This document shows positions 10,780 to 19,710 of a DNA stretch of 64,000 nt, piece by piece. A program made the position numbers and the translations under genes. Source of the stretch: Nocardioides sp. zg-1228 (GTDB lineage Bacteria; Actinomycetota; Actinomycetes; Propionibacteriales; Nocardioidaceae). Position 1 is the stretch's first letter; the number at the start of each line of letters is the position of its first letter. The notes beneath the pieces were generated by a model. That model searched no databases. It had not been told where the DNA came from and saw only the letters and a program-made list of their open reading frames with translations. The stretch spans positions 2,790,001-2,854,000 of the forward strand of contig NZ_CP070961.1 of the NCBI RefSeq assembly GCF_017086465.1, given 5' to 3'.

Positions 10780-10895
10780 GCCCCGCCTGGAGCGGAACCG
10801 AGCGGCGGACGGGACGGAACGTTCCGCCGCGCGAACGGTGGTGCCGTGCGGTCCGGTTCTGTGAGACTTGCCGCGCACCGCGACGAGGGGGATCC

Positions 10896-13592
10896 ATGGG
10901 GGCAGGTCGGGCGACGACGCACGCCGGGGGCACCGACGCGCCCCGCACCGCGCGGCTGCGCAGGCTCGCGTCGAAGCGCCAGTCGAAGGGCGCGGCCGAG
11001 CTCTCCGTCGTCCTGGTCGTGGCCTCGCTCGTCGCCGGGGTGCTGTTCGGCAACGGCCTCTCCCGCACCGCGGTCGAGCTCGCCGACGGACTCACCTGGC
11101 TGGCCGACGACCCGAGCGGCGACGTCATCCAGGTCAACCCCGCCCTCGGGCGCGCCGAGGTGCGGCGCTCGGTCGCCGCGGCCGGCAACGACCTGACCCT
11201 CGCCCAGTACGCCGGCTTCCTCTACGTCATCGACAACACCGACGGCGTGCTCTCGACCATCGACGTCACCACGCTGGAGCAGTCCGGTCGCCGGAGCGTG
11301 CCCGGCGACGGCTCCGCGGAGACCCTGAGCGACGGCACGACCGTCTTCCTCGTCGACCGCACGGCCCACAGCCTCGCGGCGATCGACCCCATCACCACCG
11401 ACGAGATCGGCCGGGTGTGGGTCGAGCGGCGGGGCCTGTCCGACGTGGCCGTCGACGGGCAGGGGACGGTGTGGTCCCTCGACCGCACGGGCCGGCTCAC
11501 CGCGCTGAGGTGGTCCGCGACGTCGGCGGAGTTCCTCGAGCAGGACACCCACCAGCTCGACGTCCGGGGGGACGCCGTGGTCGTGGCGCACGAGCGAGGT
11601 GTCACCGTCACCGACGCCGAGCCCGGCCTGATGCAGCAGGTCGCCACCGAGCGCGAGGTGCGTACGCCCACCTCCGCGCTGAGCGGCGAGCTGCTCGCGC
11701 CACTGCGCACGCCGAGCGAGCTGACGGCCGCCGCGGCTCCGGACTCCTCGACCGTCGTCATCCTCGCCGCGGGCCGGCTGGCCGAGGTGGCCGTGGCCGC
11801 CTCCGGCTGCGACTCCCCCGGACGCCCCGAGGTGTTCGCGGGACGCGTCTACGTGCCCTGCGCCGGCCGGGCGAAGGTCCTCCAGCTCGACCCCACGGGC
11901 GAGATGGCCGGGCCGCCCATCCTCACGCCCCGCGGCAAGGACCCCGAGCTCGTCCTCGACGACGACACGCTCCTGATCAACGTGCCCGGTGCGCGCACCG
12001 GGATCTCGGTGGGGGCCGACGGCTCCCTCTCGGAGTTCTCCCGCGGGAGCGGCGGCGACGCCGTCACCGACCCGCAGGAGATCGCCATCCCCGAGACGCA
12101 GCCTGAGACCGAGGACCAGACGGAGGAGACGCGCGACGAGCAGTCGGGCGAGTCCGGGTCCCAGGCGACCCGGGGCGGGCGCGACCCGGGCCGCAACGGC
12201 GACCAGGGCCCCCGCGGGAGCGACAACAACGGCGGCGGAGGCGGTCGCGACGACGAGGACGAGGACGACGACCCGGTCGCGACGATCTCGCCCACCCCCA
12301 CCCCGACCGCCACTCCCACGACCACCCCCACTTCCACCCCCACCTCCACCCCCACTGCCACCCCGACCACCACGCCCACCGTGACGCCGAGCACGCCCAC
12401 CGACGTGAGGGCCACGGTGCTCGGCAGCACGCAGGTGCAGGTCGACTGGTCCTACAGCGGGGAGACTCCGGACGACTTCGTGGTGGCCCAGCCCGGCGGC
12501 CCGACCCTGGCGACGGTCGGCGGCACCAGCCGCCGCGCGGTCGTGGACGTCACCCCCGGCGCGAGCGTCGCCCTCGTCGTGACCGCCCGGCTCGGCGGCC
12601 GGACGGCCACCTCGACGGTGTCCAACACGGTGACCACGCAGCCCGACCCCGTCCTCGGCACCCCCACCTCGGTCCGGGCCTCGGTCGTCTCGGGCACCCA
12701 GGTCCAGCTCGGCTGGGACTACACCGGCGACGTGCCCGACGAGTTCGTCCTCACCACCACCGGGGGCAGCCAGGTCGGGCGGGTCGGCGGCGACCAGCGC
12801 CAGGCGGTCGTCACGGTCCCGGCGGGCCAGCAGGTCGCGTTCCGGGTCACGGCCTTCCTCGGCAGCGACTCGAGCGCCTCCGCCGCGTCCAACGCCGTGA
12901 CCCCCGCCGGCGTGCCCGGCCAGGCGCCCGGCGTCGCCGCCACCGGCGTCTACGGCGGCAGCTGGCAGGGGCCGACCTACGCCGTCACCCTCCGCTGGGA
13001 CCCCGCTCCGGACAACGGCTCGCCCATCACCGGCTACCGGGTGACCGTGTCCACCGGCACGAGGTCGGAGACCGTCACGCTGGGCGCCTCGGCGCGCTCG
13101 CACACCCTGGTCAGCAGCTGCGACCGCACCCGGGACGCCTCCTGCTCCCCCGGCGGCAACGGCACCGCCTCGGTCATCGCGATCAACGGCGAGGGCGCCG
13201 GCCCCCAGGCCTCCGCCGGCGCCAGTGACTCCGGGAGCATCCCGGTCGAGCCCTTGCCGGGAGGCGGGCGCCAGCACGTCACGGGCCAGTCGGGGGGCGA
13301 CCTCAACCTCGAGGGCATGGGCACCTCCCAGCTGCAGCTCGCGCCCGCGGACTGGGCGGGCTTCGGCGGGACGTGCGCCTACGACGACGGGTCCGGCTGG
13401 TCGCCCATCAGCTGCGGCGCGACCTCGCTGGTGATCCAGCACGACGGCACCTACATCTGGCAGCCCAACTCGGGCGTGCGATCGCACTCCGTGCAGTTCC
13501 GGGCCACCAACAGCTCGGGGAGCGTGCTGAGTGCCCGCTACTCCTGGCAGACCAGGCAGCCCACCCTCTGCGAGGGCTGCGACATCCCCTGA
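10896..13592 (+). CDS. Membrane-anchored protein with propeller-like and fibronectin type III domains
   Basis: Large predicted extracytoplasmic protein of 898 residues. A short basic cytoplasmic tail precedes one membrane helix (about 34-52, LSVVLVVASLVAGVLFG). Repeated short blocks resembling a beta-propeller follow (about 75-380, for example QYAGFLYVIDNTDGVLSTID). Then come an acidic and Gly-rich linker (about 395-460), a Thr/Pro-rich stalk (about 465-500), and at least three FnIII-like domains. The start ATG 10896 follows GAGGGGGAT; the open frame upstream is not needed. It precedes moxR by 66 bases. The layout suggests a surface sensor or adhesin tied to the kinase; its ligand is unknown. 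Confidence 0.8.
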   Translation: MGAGRATTHAGGTDAPRTARLRRLASKRQSKGAAELSVVLVVASLVAGVLFGNGLSRTAVELADGLTWLADDPSGDVIQVNPALGRAEVRRSVAAAGNDLTLAQYAGFLYVIDNTDGVLSTIDVTTLEQSGRRSVPGDGSAETLSDGTTVFLVDRTAHSLAAIDPITTDEIGRVWVERRGLSDVAVDGQGTVWSLDRTGRLTALRWSATSAEFLEQDTHQLDVRGDAVVVAHERGVTVTDAEPGLMQQVATEREVRTPTSALSGELLAPLRTPSELTAAAAPDSSTVVILAAGRLAEVAVAASGCDSPGRPEVFAGRVYVPCAGRAKVLQLDPTGEMAGPPILTPRGKDPELVLDDDTLLINVPGARTGISVGADGSLSEFSRGSGGDAVTDPQEIAIPETQPETEDQTEETRDEQSGESGSQATRGGRDPGRNGDQGPRGSDNNGGGGGRDDEDEDDDPVATISPTPTPTATPTTTPTSTPTSTPTATPTTTPTVTPSTPTDVRATVLGSTQVQVDWSYSGETPDDFVVAQPGGPTLATVGGTSRRAVVDVTPGASVALVVTARLGGRTATSTVSNTVTTQPDPVLGTPTSVRASVVSGTQVQLGWDYTGDVPDEFVLTTTGGSQVGRVGGDQRQAVVTVPAGQQVAFRVTAFLGSDSSASAASNAVTPAGVPGQAPGVAATGVYGGSWQGPTYAVTLRWDPAPDNGSPITGYRVTVSTGTRSETVTLGASARSHTLVSSCDRTRDASCSPGGNGTASVIAINGEGAGPQASAGASDSGSIPVEPLPGGGRQHVTGQSGGDLNLEGMGTSQLQLAPADWAGFGGTCAYDDGSGWSPISCGATSLVIQHDGTYIWQPNSGVRSHSVQFRATNSSGSVLSARYSWQTRQPTLCEGCDIP

Positions 13593-13658
13593 GCCGCCGA
13601 CCGCTTCCCGACGTCTCGACGCCACTCTCGACCCCTCCCCGACCCCAGGAGCCAGCCC

Positions 13659-14648
13659 GTGACCACCCTCGCCTCGAGCCCCGCCACCACCGAGCAGGAG
13701 GTCGTCGAGTTCCGCCGGGTGCACCAGCGCCTCGGCGACGCGGTCGAGGTCGCCGTGCGCGGCAAGCGCGGCGTGATCGACCTCGTGCTGGTGGCGACCT
13801 TCGCGCGCGGCCACGTGCTCGTCGAGGACCTGCCCGGCACGGGCAAGACCACGCTGGCGAGGGCGCTGGCGAAGGCGCTGGGCGGGGAGATGCACCGGGT
13901 CCAGTTCACCCCCGACCTGCTGCCCAGCGACGTGACCGGCACCAGCGTGTTCGACCCGCGCGACGGCCAGGTGCGGTTCCGCCCCGGACCCGTCTTCGCC
14001 AACGTCGTGCTCGCCGACGAGATCAACCGGGCGGCCGCCAAGACCCAGTCGGCCCTCCTCGAGGTGATGGAGGAGCACACCGTCAGCGTCGACGGCACCG
14101 CACACCCCGTGCCCGAGCCGTTCACGGTCGTCGCCACGCAGAACCCCATCGACCTCGACGGCACCTACCGGTTGCCGGAGGCACAGCTCGACCGGTTCAT
14201 GGTGCGCACCAGCCTGGGCTTCCCCGACCTCGAGCACGAGCTCGACGTGCTGCGCCCCGGCAGCACCGCCGGCCGCATCGACGACGTGCCCACCGTCAGC
14301 GACCCCACCGAGATGGCCCGACTCTCCGCCGTCGTCGAGCGGCTGCACGTCGCCGACCCGATCCTCACCTACGCGCGCGAGGTCGGGGTCGCGATCCGCG
14401 ACGACCGGCGCGTCCGCCTGGGCGCGAGCACGCGCGGGCTGCGCTCCCTCGTGCGCGCCGTGCAGGCCCACGCCGCCTCGCGCGGTCGCCACTACGCGAT
14501 CCCCGACGACGTACGCCGCCTCGCCGAGCCCGTCCTGGCCCACCGCACGGTGCTCACCCGCGAAGCGCTCCTGGAGGGCCACACGTCGACCGGGGTCGTG
14601 CACCAGGCCCTCGAGCGGGTCGCCCCTCCCCAGCCGGACCGGGTGTGA
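13659..14648 (+). CDS. MoxR family AAA ATPase
   Basis: Chaperone-like AAA+ ATPase of 329 residues. Walker A is LPGTGKTTLARA (near residue 62) and Walker B is VVLADEINRAAAKTQSALLEVMEE (near 115); the ATQNPIDLDGTYRLPEAQLDRFM sensor region, split here for length, is also clear. GTG 13659 is chosen because it gives the normal N-terminus after a CAGGAG ribosome site. MoxR proteins usually act with VWA or DUF58 partners to mature or insert other proteins; here DUF58 follows after 10 bases. Confidence 0.94.
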   Translation: MTTLASSPATTEQEVVEFRRVHQRLGDAVEVAVRGKRGVIDLVLVATFARGHVLVEDLPGTGKTTLARALAKALGGEMHRVQFTPDLLPSDVTGTSVFDPRDGQVRFRPGPVFANVVLADEINRAAAKTQSALLEVMEEHTVSVDGTAHPVPEPFTVVATQNPIDLDGTYRLPEAQLDRFMVRTSLGFPDLEHELDVLRPGSTAGRIDDVPTVSDPTEMARLSAVVERLHVADPILTYAREVGVAIRDDRRVRLGASTRGLRSLVRAVQAHAASRGRHYAIPDDVRRLAEPVLAHRTVLTREALLEGHTSTGVVHQALERVAPPQPDRV

Positions 14649-14658
14649 GGCTGCCGCG

Positions 14659-15801
14659 ATGACGCCGTGGCGTGCCACCGCGCCCCGGGGCAGGTGGATG
14701 CTCGGCACCGGCCTGCTGCTGGCCGCGAGCGGAGCCCTGCTCCGCTATCCCGTGGTCGCCGCGCTCGGCGCGTTCCTGGTCGTGCTGGTGGTCGTCGAGG
14801 TGGTCGCCGTGCTCCGCCGCCCCGACGTGGTCGTGCACCGCACCGTCGACCCGCTCGTGGTCGTCCGGCAGGACCCCTGCTCGGGCCACCTGCGCCTGGC
14901 GGGCAGGCGCGCCGCCCTGGTGCGCACGCTCGCGCAGGACAGTGTCGACGGCCGGCTGACGGCCCCGGTCGAGGTCGACCCTCGTGGCGCCGAGACGACC
15001 TACGACATCGCGACCAACCGCCGCGGGGTGGTCGACGTCGGCCCGCTCCGGCTACGGCGGGTCTCGCTCTTCGGCCTGGCAGCGACCACCACCGACGCCG
15101 GCGACGTGGTCCGGCTGCGCGTGCTGCCGCGCCGGATCCCGCTGGGCTCGCTGCCTGCCGGCCACCGACGTGCGGCCGTCGGCGGCGGCGACAGCCTCGA
15201 GCTCGGCGGCACCGACCTGGTCGGCCTGCACGAGTACGCCGTCGGCGACGACCTGCGTCGGCTGCACTGGGCCACCAGCGCGCGCACGGGGACGCTGATG
15301 GTCCGTGAGGACGCCGACCCGGCCCAGCCCCACGTCTGCGTCCTGCTCGACGACCGGCAGGAGAGCTACGCCGGGGAGGACGACTTCGAGGAGGCCCTCG
15401 AGCTCGCCGCCGCCCTGTGCCGGGTCGCGGTCGAGAGCGGCGACCCGCTGTGGTTCGCCACGTCGAGCGGGCGCCACGACGTCACGGTGCCCGGATCGAC
15501 CACCCGGCAGGTCCCACGGGAGGCCCACGAGCTGGAGCTCCTGCTCGCGGAGATCGACGCCGGCCCCGACCGCGGGCTGCAGCACGTGCACCACCGCGGG
15601 CTCGACGTCGCGGCGGTGGTGACCGGGAGCGCCGCCGACCTCGGCGTGCTGGCGCTCGCCGTCGGTGGCGCCCTCGACGCCACGCTGTGCGTGGTCGACC
15701 CGCAGCCCGCGACACCCTCGGGCGTGCTCGGCGGCGCGACCGTGCTCCGCGCTCCCGGCTCGCGGGCGCTGGCGCGGCTGTGGGACGGGCGGACTCCGTG
15801 A
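14659..15801 (+). CDS. DUF58 domain-containing protein
   Basis: Protein of 380 residues with two N-terminal hydrophobic helices (about 15-50) and a C-terminal DUF58 domain. The signature GTDLVGLHEYAVGDDLRRLH followed by WATSARTGTLMVRE matches the family consensus (F..R.Y..GD..R.I.W..SAR). DUF58 proteins are VWA-like partners of MoxR ATPases. The stop overlaps the start of the next gene as GTGA. With moxR and the transglutaminase-like gene it forms the common moxR-DUF58-TGase module. Confidence 0.92.
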   Translation: MTPWRATAPRGRWMLGTGLLLAASGALLRYPVVAALGAFLVVLVVVEVVAVLRRPDVVVHRTVDPLVVVRQDPCSGHLRLAGRRAALVRTLAQDSVDGRLTAPVEVDPRGAETTYDIATNRRGVVDVGPLRLRRVSLFGLAATTTDAGDVVRLRVLPRRIPLGSLPAGHRRAAVGGGDSLELGGTDLVGLHEYAVGDDLRRLHWATSARTGTLMVREDADPAQPHVCVLLDDRQESYAGEDDFEEALELAAALCRVAVESGDPLWFATSSGRHDVTVPGSTTRQVPREAHELELLLAEIDAGPDRGLQHVHHRGLDVAAVVTGSAADLGVLALAVGGALDATLCVVDPQPATPSGVLGGATVLRAPGSRALARLWDGRTP

Positions 15802-17978
15802 CGACCCTCGCCCCACCTGCTCCGCACGCGCCTCCACCCTCCCCCGATGCCGCGGCGCCGACCGCGACGACCCCTGCCTCCCCGGGACTCCGGCCGGCTG
15901 CGTGGGCGGGCGCGCTCCTGGTGCTCGGGAGCCTGTCGCTCGCGACGGCGTGGAGCGGCCCGCTCCCCGTGCTGTCCCTGGCGGCCGCCGCGGTGGTGCC
16001 GCTGGCGGTGTGCCGGGCGGTCGTCCGCCTCGGCGTCTCACCCTGGGCGAGCGCGGCCGTCCTGGTGTCGCTGCTGGTGCTCGGGGCCTACGTCCTCGCC
16101 GCCGACGCCGGGACGGCGTTCTCCGACACTGTCACCGACGCCGTGCCGCGCCTGCTCACGACCCCCCGGCCGCTCCCGGCCCGGGCCGACGTCCTCGTGG
16201 GGCCGCTGCTGCTGACCTCGCTGGTGTCGCTGCTGGTCGCGATCCGGCTCACCTCCCACCGGCTGGTCGCGCCGGTCGTGGGAGCGCTCGCTCTCTACGT
16301 CGCCGGGGCGCTGCTCACCACGGGTGAGGGTGACCGCCGCGGCCTCCTGGCCTCGGTGCTCGTGGCGTGCACCCTGCTCGGTTGGGTCGTGCTCGACGAG
16401 CACCGCCACCGGACTGGGCGGCGGATCGCGCTCGCCCTGGTCGTGGCGCTGGCGGCCACCGGCCTGCTGGTGGCCTCGACGACCGTGCGGTGGTCCGCGC
16501 CCTTCGAGCCGCGCACCCTGGTCGACCCGCCGACGGTCGACGTGGTCGCCAGCAACCCCCTCGCCCAGCTCGGGGCGTGGACGAGCGACCCCGACCGTGA
16601 GCTGCTCGACGTGTCCGGACCGGTCGGGCCGCTCCGCCTGGTCACCCTCGACCGCTACGACGGGGCGCAGTGGAGCGCCGGCACGCGCTACTCGCCCGTC
16701 GGCGAGACCTACGACGTCGCGCCGCTGCTCGGCAGCAGCACCCGCTCCTCGACGGTCCGGGTCGAGATGGTCGACATCGAGGAACGCTGGCTGCCGAGCC
16801 CGGGCTGGCCGACCGAGGTGTCGACCGACGACGCCGTGGTCGAGCCGGTCTCCGGCAACCTGTGGCTCACGAGCTCCGACGGCCTGGTGCGCAGTGGCAC
16901 CGACGCCGCCACCACCCGTGGAGTCGCCTACACCGTCACCGGGCTCGCCGACGACCCCGACGACGCCCGGCTGGCGAGCGCGACCGTGCCCACCGGCGGC
17001 GGGCTCGCGCCCTACCTCGCGCTGCCGCCGCTGCCCCAGCAGCTGAGCACCTTCGCCGAGCAGACGGTGGCGGGTGCGGTCACTCCCTACGACCGCGCCG
17101 TGGCGATCGAGACGATGCTGCACGACCGGGCCCGGCTGTCCCCCACGGCGGTCTCCGGGTCGCAGCTGTGGCGGATCACCACGTTCCTGCTCGCCGAGCC
17201 GGGCACCGTCGGCGCCCGTGTCGGCACGGCCGAGCAGTTCGCGACGTCGTTCGCGGTGCTCGCGCGCCACAACGGGCTGCCGACCCGGGTGGTGGTGGGC
17301 TTCCGGCCCGACCCGGAGACCCGCCGATCGGCGACGGACGGCTGGTCGGTGCGCGGTCGGCACGCCACCGCCTGGCCGGAGGTCTTCTTCCAGGACCTCG
17401 GCTGGGTGCCGTTCTCCCCCACCGACGCCCGTGAGGCGCCGCGGCCGGAGGAGGAGACCGTCGAGCGCGGCGACGGCGACGACCCGGGCCCCGGGGCCAC
17501 CCCGGACGACTCCGGGACCGGCACCGGCCAGGCCGACGGCACCGGCCAGGCGGCGCCGTCGCGGCCCGGCGGTCCGGGAGGGTGGGTCGTCCCGGCCGCA
17601 GCGGGTGCAGGCGGCCTGGCCGGGCTGCTGGCGCTCCTGCTCGCGGCCCGGCGGATCCGGTCGTGGCGACACCTGCGGCGCGGCCCGCGCGGGGCATGGG
17701 CCGAGGCGCGCGACGTGCTGCGCCTCGCCGGGCTCCCGGTCACGGCGCACCACAGCGCCGACGACGTCGCGACCATGGCGAGCCGGCGCCTCGGCACCGA
17801 CGCGGTCAAGGTGCTCGCCGCCACGTCGCAGCGAGCAGCCTTCGCCCCGCCCGGCACCGACGCCGACGACCCGGGGCCGGTGCTGGGCGACGTACGCCGG
17901 GCCGCGCGCCGCGCCGTGCCCCGCTGGCGTCGCTGGTGGTGGCCCTTCGACCCCTCGGTCTTCCTCAGCCGAGGGTGA
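15798..17978 (+). CDS. Transglutaminase-like membrane protein with all catalytic residues replaced
   Basis: Protein of 726 residues that starts at GTG 15798, overlapping the DUF58 stop by 4 bases. Several N-terminal membrane helices (about residues 30-240) resemble the TgpA/DUF3488 region, followed by an extracytoplasmic domain, another membrane helix (GGWVVPAAAGAGGLAGLLALLLA) and a cytoplasmic tail. The transglutaminase core is recognisable as GTAEQFATSFAVLARHNGLP and HATAWPEVFFQDLGWVPFSP. The usual Cys of G-x-CEQFA is Ala, the His of HAW is Thr (TAW) and the Asp of DPT is Ser (SPT). Thus the three catalytic positions are lost and it is probably a binding or scaffold protein. Its 3' end overlaps the convergent kinase by 14 bases. 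Confidence 0.88.
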   Translation: MTTLAPPAPHAPPPSPDAAAPTATTPASPGLRPAAWAGALLVLGSLSLATAWSGPLPVLSLAAAAVVPLAVCRAVVRLGVSPWASAAVLVSLLVLGAYVLAADAGTAFSDTVTDAVPRLLTTPRPLPARADVLVGPLLLTSLVSLLVAIRLTSHRLVAPVVGALALYVAGALLTTGEGDRRGLLASVLVACTLLGWVVLDEHRHRTGRRIALALVVALAATGLLVASTTVRWSAPFEPRTLVDPPTVDVVASNPLAQLGAWTSDPDRELLDVSGPVGPLRLVTLDRYDGAQWSAGTRYSPVGETYDVAPLLGSSTRSSTVRVEMVDIEERWLPSPGWPTEVSTDDAVVEPVSGNLWLTSSDGLVRSGTDAATTRGVAYTVTGLADDPDDARLASATVPTGGGLAPYLALPPLPQQLSTFAEQTVAGAVTPYDRAVAIETMLHDRARLSPTAVSGSQLWRITTFLLAEPGTVGARVGTAEQFATSFAVLARHNGLPTRVVVGFRPDPETRRSATDGWSVRGRHATAWPEVFFQDLGWVPFSPTDAREAPRPEEETVERGDGDDPGPGATPDDSGTGTGQADGTGQAAPSRPGGPGGWVVPAAAGAGGLAGLLALLLAARRIRSWRHLRRGPRGAWAEARDVLRLAGLPVTAHHSADDVATMASRRLGTDAVKVLAATSQRAAFAPPGTDADDPGPVLGDVRRAARRAVPRWRRWWWPFDPSVFLSRG

Positions 17979-19572
17979 CGCACCGCTGGTCGGAGCGTCC
18001 GAGCGAGCCGTCGGGCATGTGCAGCACCATCACGAAGCAGGGCCGGCCGGGCGGCTGCGACAGGGTGAACGTCGCCTCGGTCACGCCGGTGTCGAACTCC
18101 TGGACCGGCCGCGCCTCGGGGCTGGTCTGGGAGATGTGGAACCAGCCGATCCCCTCGCTCGGGTCGTTCCACTCCACGGTGACCTCCCCCGCATCGGCGC
18201 GCAGGTCCTCGATGCGGAAGGCGAGCGCGGGGTCGAAGGCGCTCTGGGGCTGCTCGACCGGGCCCGGGTCGTCCTCCTCCGCTGCGGTCGTGCCGAGACC
18301 CGCCTGCTCCTGCGAGGACCCCTGGGGGTCGTCGAGGTCGTCGTCGCGGAGCAGTGCCCCGGCGAGGCCGAGGGCTGATCCCACGACCAGCGCGAGCACC
18401 CCCAGCAGCGCGACGGCGCGACGCCGCCGGGGCGGCCGGGCGTCACCGCCGTCGAGCGAACCGCCGGGGTCGGGCTCGTCGTCGGGGCGGGGGCGGAGGT
18501 GGGTGTGCTCGTGCGGCGCCGGCGGATGCGCGGGCGGAGCACCGTCCGCCTCGACGCTCCGTCCGACAGGCACCGCGGGCCGCGGCGCGAGCGGGGCCGG
18601 GTCGTCGGCGCCACGGCGACGCGTCGCCTCCGGGAGTGGCGGCGCGGCCAGCTGCCCGATGGGCCCGGGGACGGGCGCTCGAACGGGCCAGGCAGCGCCC
18701 GGCTCCCAGGCGCCGTGGCGCATCCGGAGCAGGGCGTGGTGGACGTCCTTGACGCTGGCCCACCGCTGCGTCACGTCCTTGACCAGGCACCGGCTGATCA
18801 CCTCGCCGAGGGCACCGGCGTCGGTCGAGAACGGCCGGTGCGGCTCGGTGCGGGCCCGGCGCAGGTAGGCCAGGGCGGAGTCGTCGTCGGGGTCGTCGCT
18901 GGCGAACGGCGCGCGCCCCTCGAGGAGGGTGTAGAGGGTGGACCCGAGCGACCAGATGTCGTCGGCGGGGGTCGGAGGGTGGCCGTCGAGGATCTGCGGC
19001 GAGGCGTGGCGGTAGGTGAACGCCTCGACCGACGAGGTGTACTCCGCGTCGACGAGGCGCGCGATCCCGAAGTCGGCCAGCACCCACGAGGTGGGCAGGA
19101 CGAGCACGTTCTGCGGCTTGACGTCGCGGTGGAGGAAGCCCTGGTCGTGGGCGAAGGCGAGGGCGTCGGAGAGCACCAGGCCGATGCGCACGACCTCCTC
19201 GGGCGGGAACGGCCCCTGCTCGCGGAGCCGGTCGTTGAGGGTGCCGCCGTCGTAGTACTCCATCACGATCGCGGGTCGGCCGGACTCCGTCGTGCCGGTG
19301 TCGAGCACCGTGACGATGTTGGGGTGCTGGCGGCCCAGGCCGACGGTGATCTCGATCTCACGGGCGAACCGGGCCGAGCTCTCGGCGTCGTCGACCAGCA
19401 GCACCTTGACCGCGACGTCACGGCCCAGACGCGGCTCGCGGGCCCGGTAGACGACCGACTCCCCGCCGCGCCCGACCACCACGAGGTCGGTGTAGCCCGC
19501 GAGGGCCTCGGTCGGCGGCGGTCCGTCGGCAGGCGGGCGCCACGCGTGGTGCTCGCTCGCGCTGTCGACCAT
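17965..19572 (-). CDS. Transmembrane Ser/Thr protein kinase with Fn3-like extracellular domain
   Basis: Hanks-type kinase of 535 residues. The kinase domain spans about 25-290, with the glycine loop GRGGESVVY (34-42), Lys56 (VAVKVL), the catalytic loop LHRDVKPQN (near 147) and LADFG (near 168), so it should be active. A disordered Pro-rich stretch is followed by one membrane helix (about 384-408) and an extracellular region of about 125 residues (FDPALAFRIEDLRADAGEVT onward) that looks like a single Fn3-type beta sandwich, not PASTA repeats. It is convergent with, and overlaps, the pseudo-transglutaminase gene. A PP2C-type phosphatase is encoded at 50964-52046, not next to it. Confidence 0.93.
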   Translation of the reverse strand: MVDSASEHHAWRPPADGPPPTEALAGYTDLVVVGRGGESVVYRAREPRLGRDVAVKVLLVDDAESSARFAREIEITVGLGRQHPNIVTVLDTGTTESGRPAIVMEYYDGGTLNDRLREQGPFPPEEVVRIGLVLSDALAFAHDQGFLHRDVKPQNVLVLPTSWVLADFGIARLVDAEYTSSVEAFTYRHASPQILDGHPPTPADDIWSLGSTLYTLLEGRAPFASDDPDDDSALAYLRRARTEPHRPFSTDAGALGEVISRCLVKDVTQRWASVKDVHHALLRMRHGAWEPGAAWPVRAPVPGPIGQLAAPPLPEATRRRGADDPAPLAPRPAVPVGRSVEADGAPPAHPPAPHEHTHLRPRPDDEPDPGGSLDGGDARPPRRRRAVALLGVLALVVGSALGLAGALLRDDDLDDPQGSSQEQAGLGTTAAEEDDPGPVEQPQSAFDPALAFRIEDLRADAGEVTVEWNDPSEGIGWFHISQTSPEARPVQEFDTGVTEATFTLSQPPGRPCFVMVLHMPDGSLGRSDQRCVTLG

Positions 19573-19662
19573 CCGTGCCCCCCTGTACGCCCCGTCGGAC
19601 AGCGGCGATCGTACCCGGACACGAGCGGGTCCGCCGGGGTCCGCGGAGGAGCCGGAAATGCG

Positions 19663-19694
19663 GACCGGCGCCCACCCGAGGGTGGACGCCGGTC
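19663..19694 (-). terminator. Terminator hairpin downstream of tig
   Basis: GACCGGCG pairs with CGCCGGTC, then one mismatch, then CCACC pairs with GGTGG, around a short CGAG loop. It begins 16 bases beyond the tig stop on the minus strand. It separates tig from the upstream end of the kinase gene. Confidence 0.65.
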
Positions 19695-19710
19695 GCGGGA
19701 GCCGGGCGGG

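Noticed and set aside
10815..10826. CGGAACGTTCCG palindrome before the FnIII gene
   Set aside because: Considered as a LexA or HspR-type operator, but it lacks the central spacer of a GAAC-N4-GTTC box and stands alone.
10545..14708. 1387-residue open frame antisense to the FnIII, moxR and FHA genes
   Set aside because: Low-complexity Gly/Arg/Ala composition and full overlap with four well-supported genes on the other strand.
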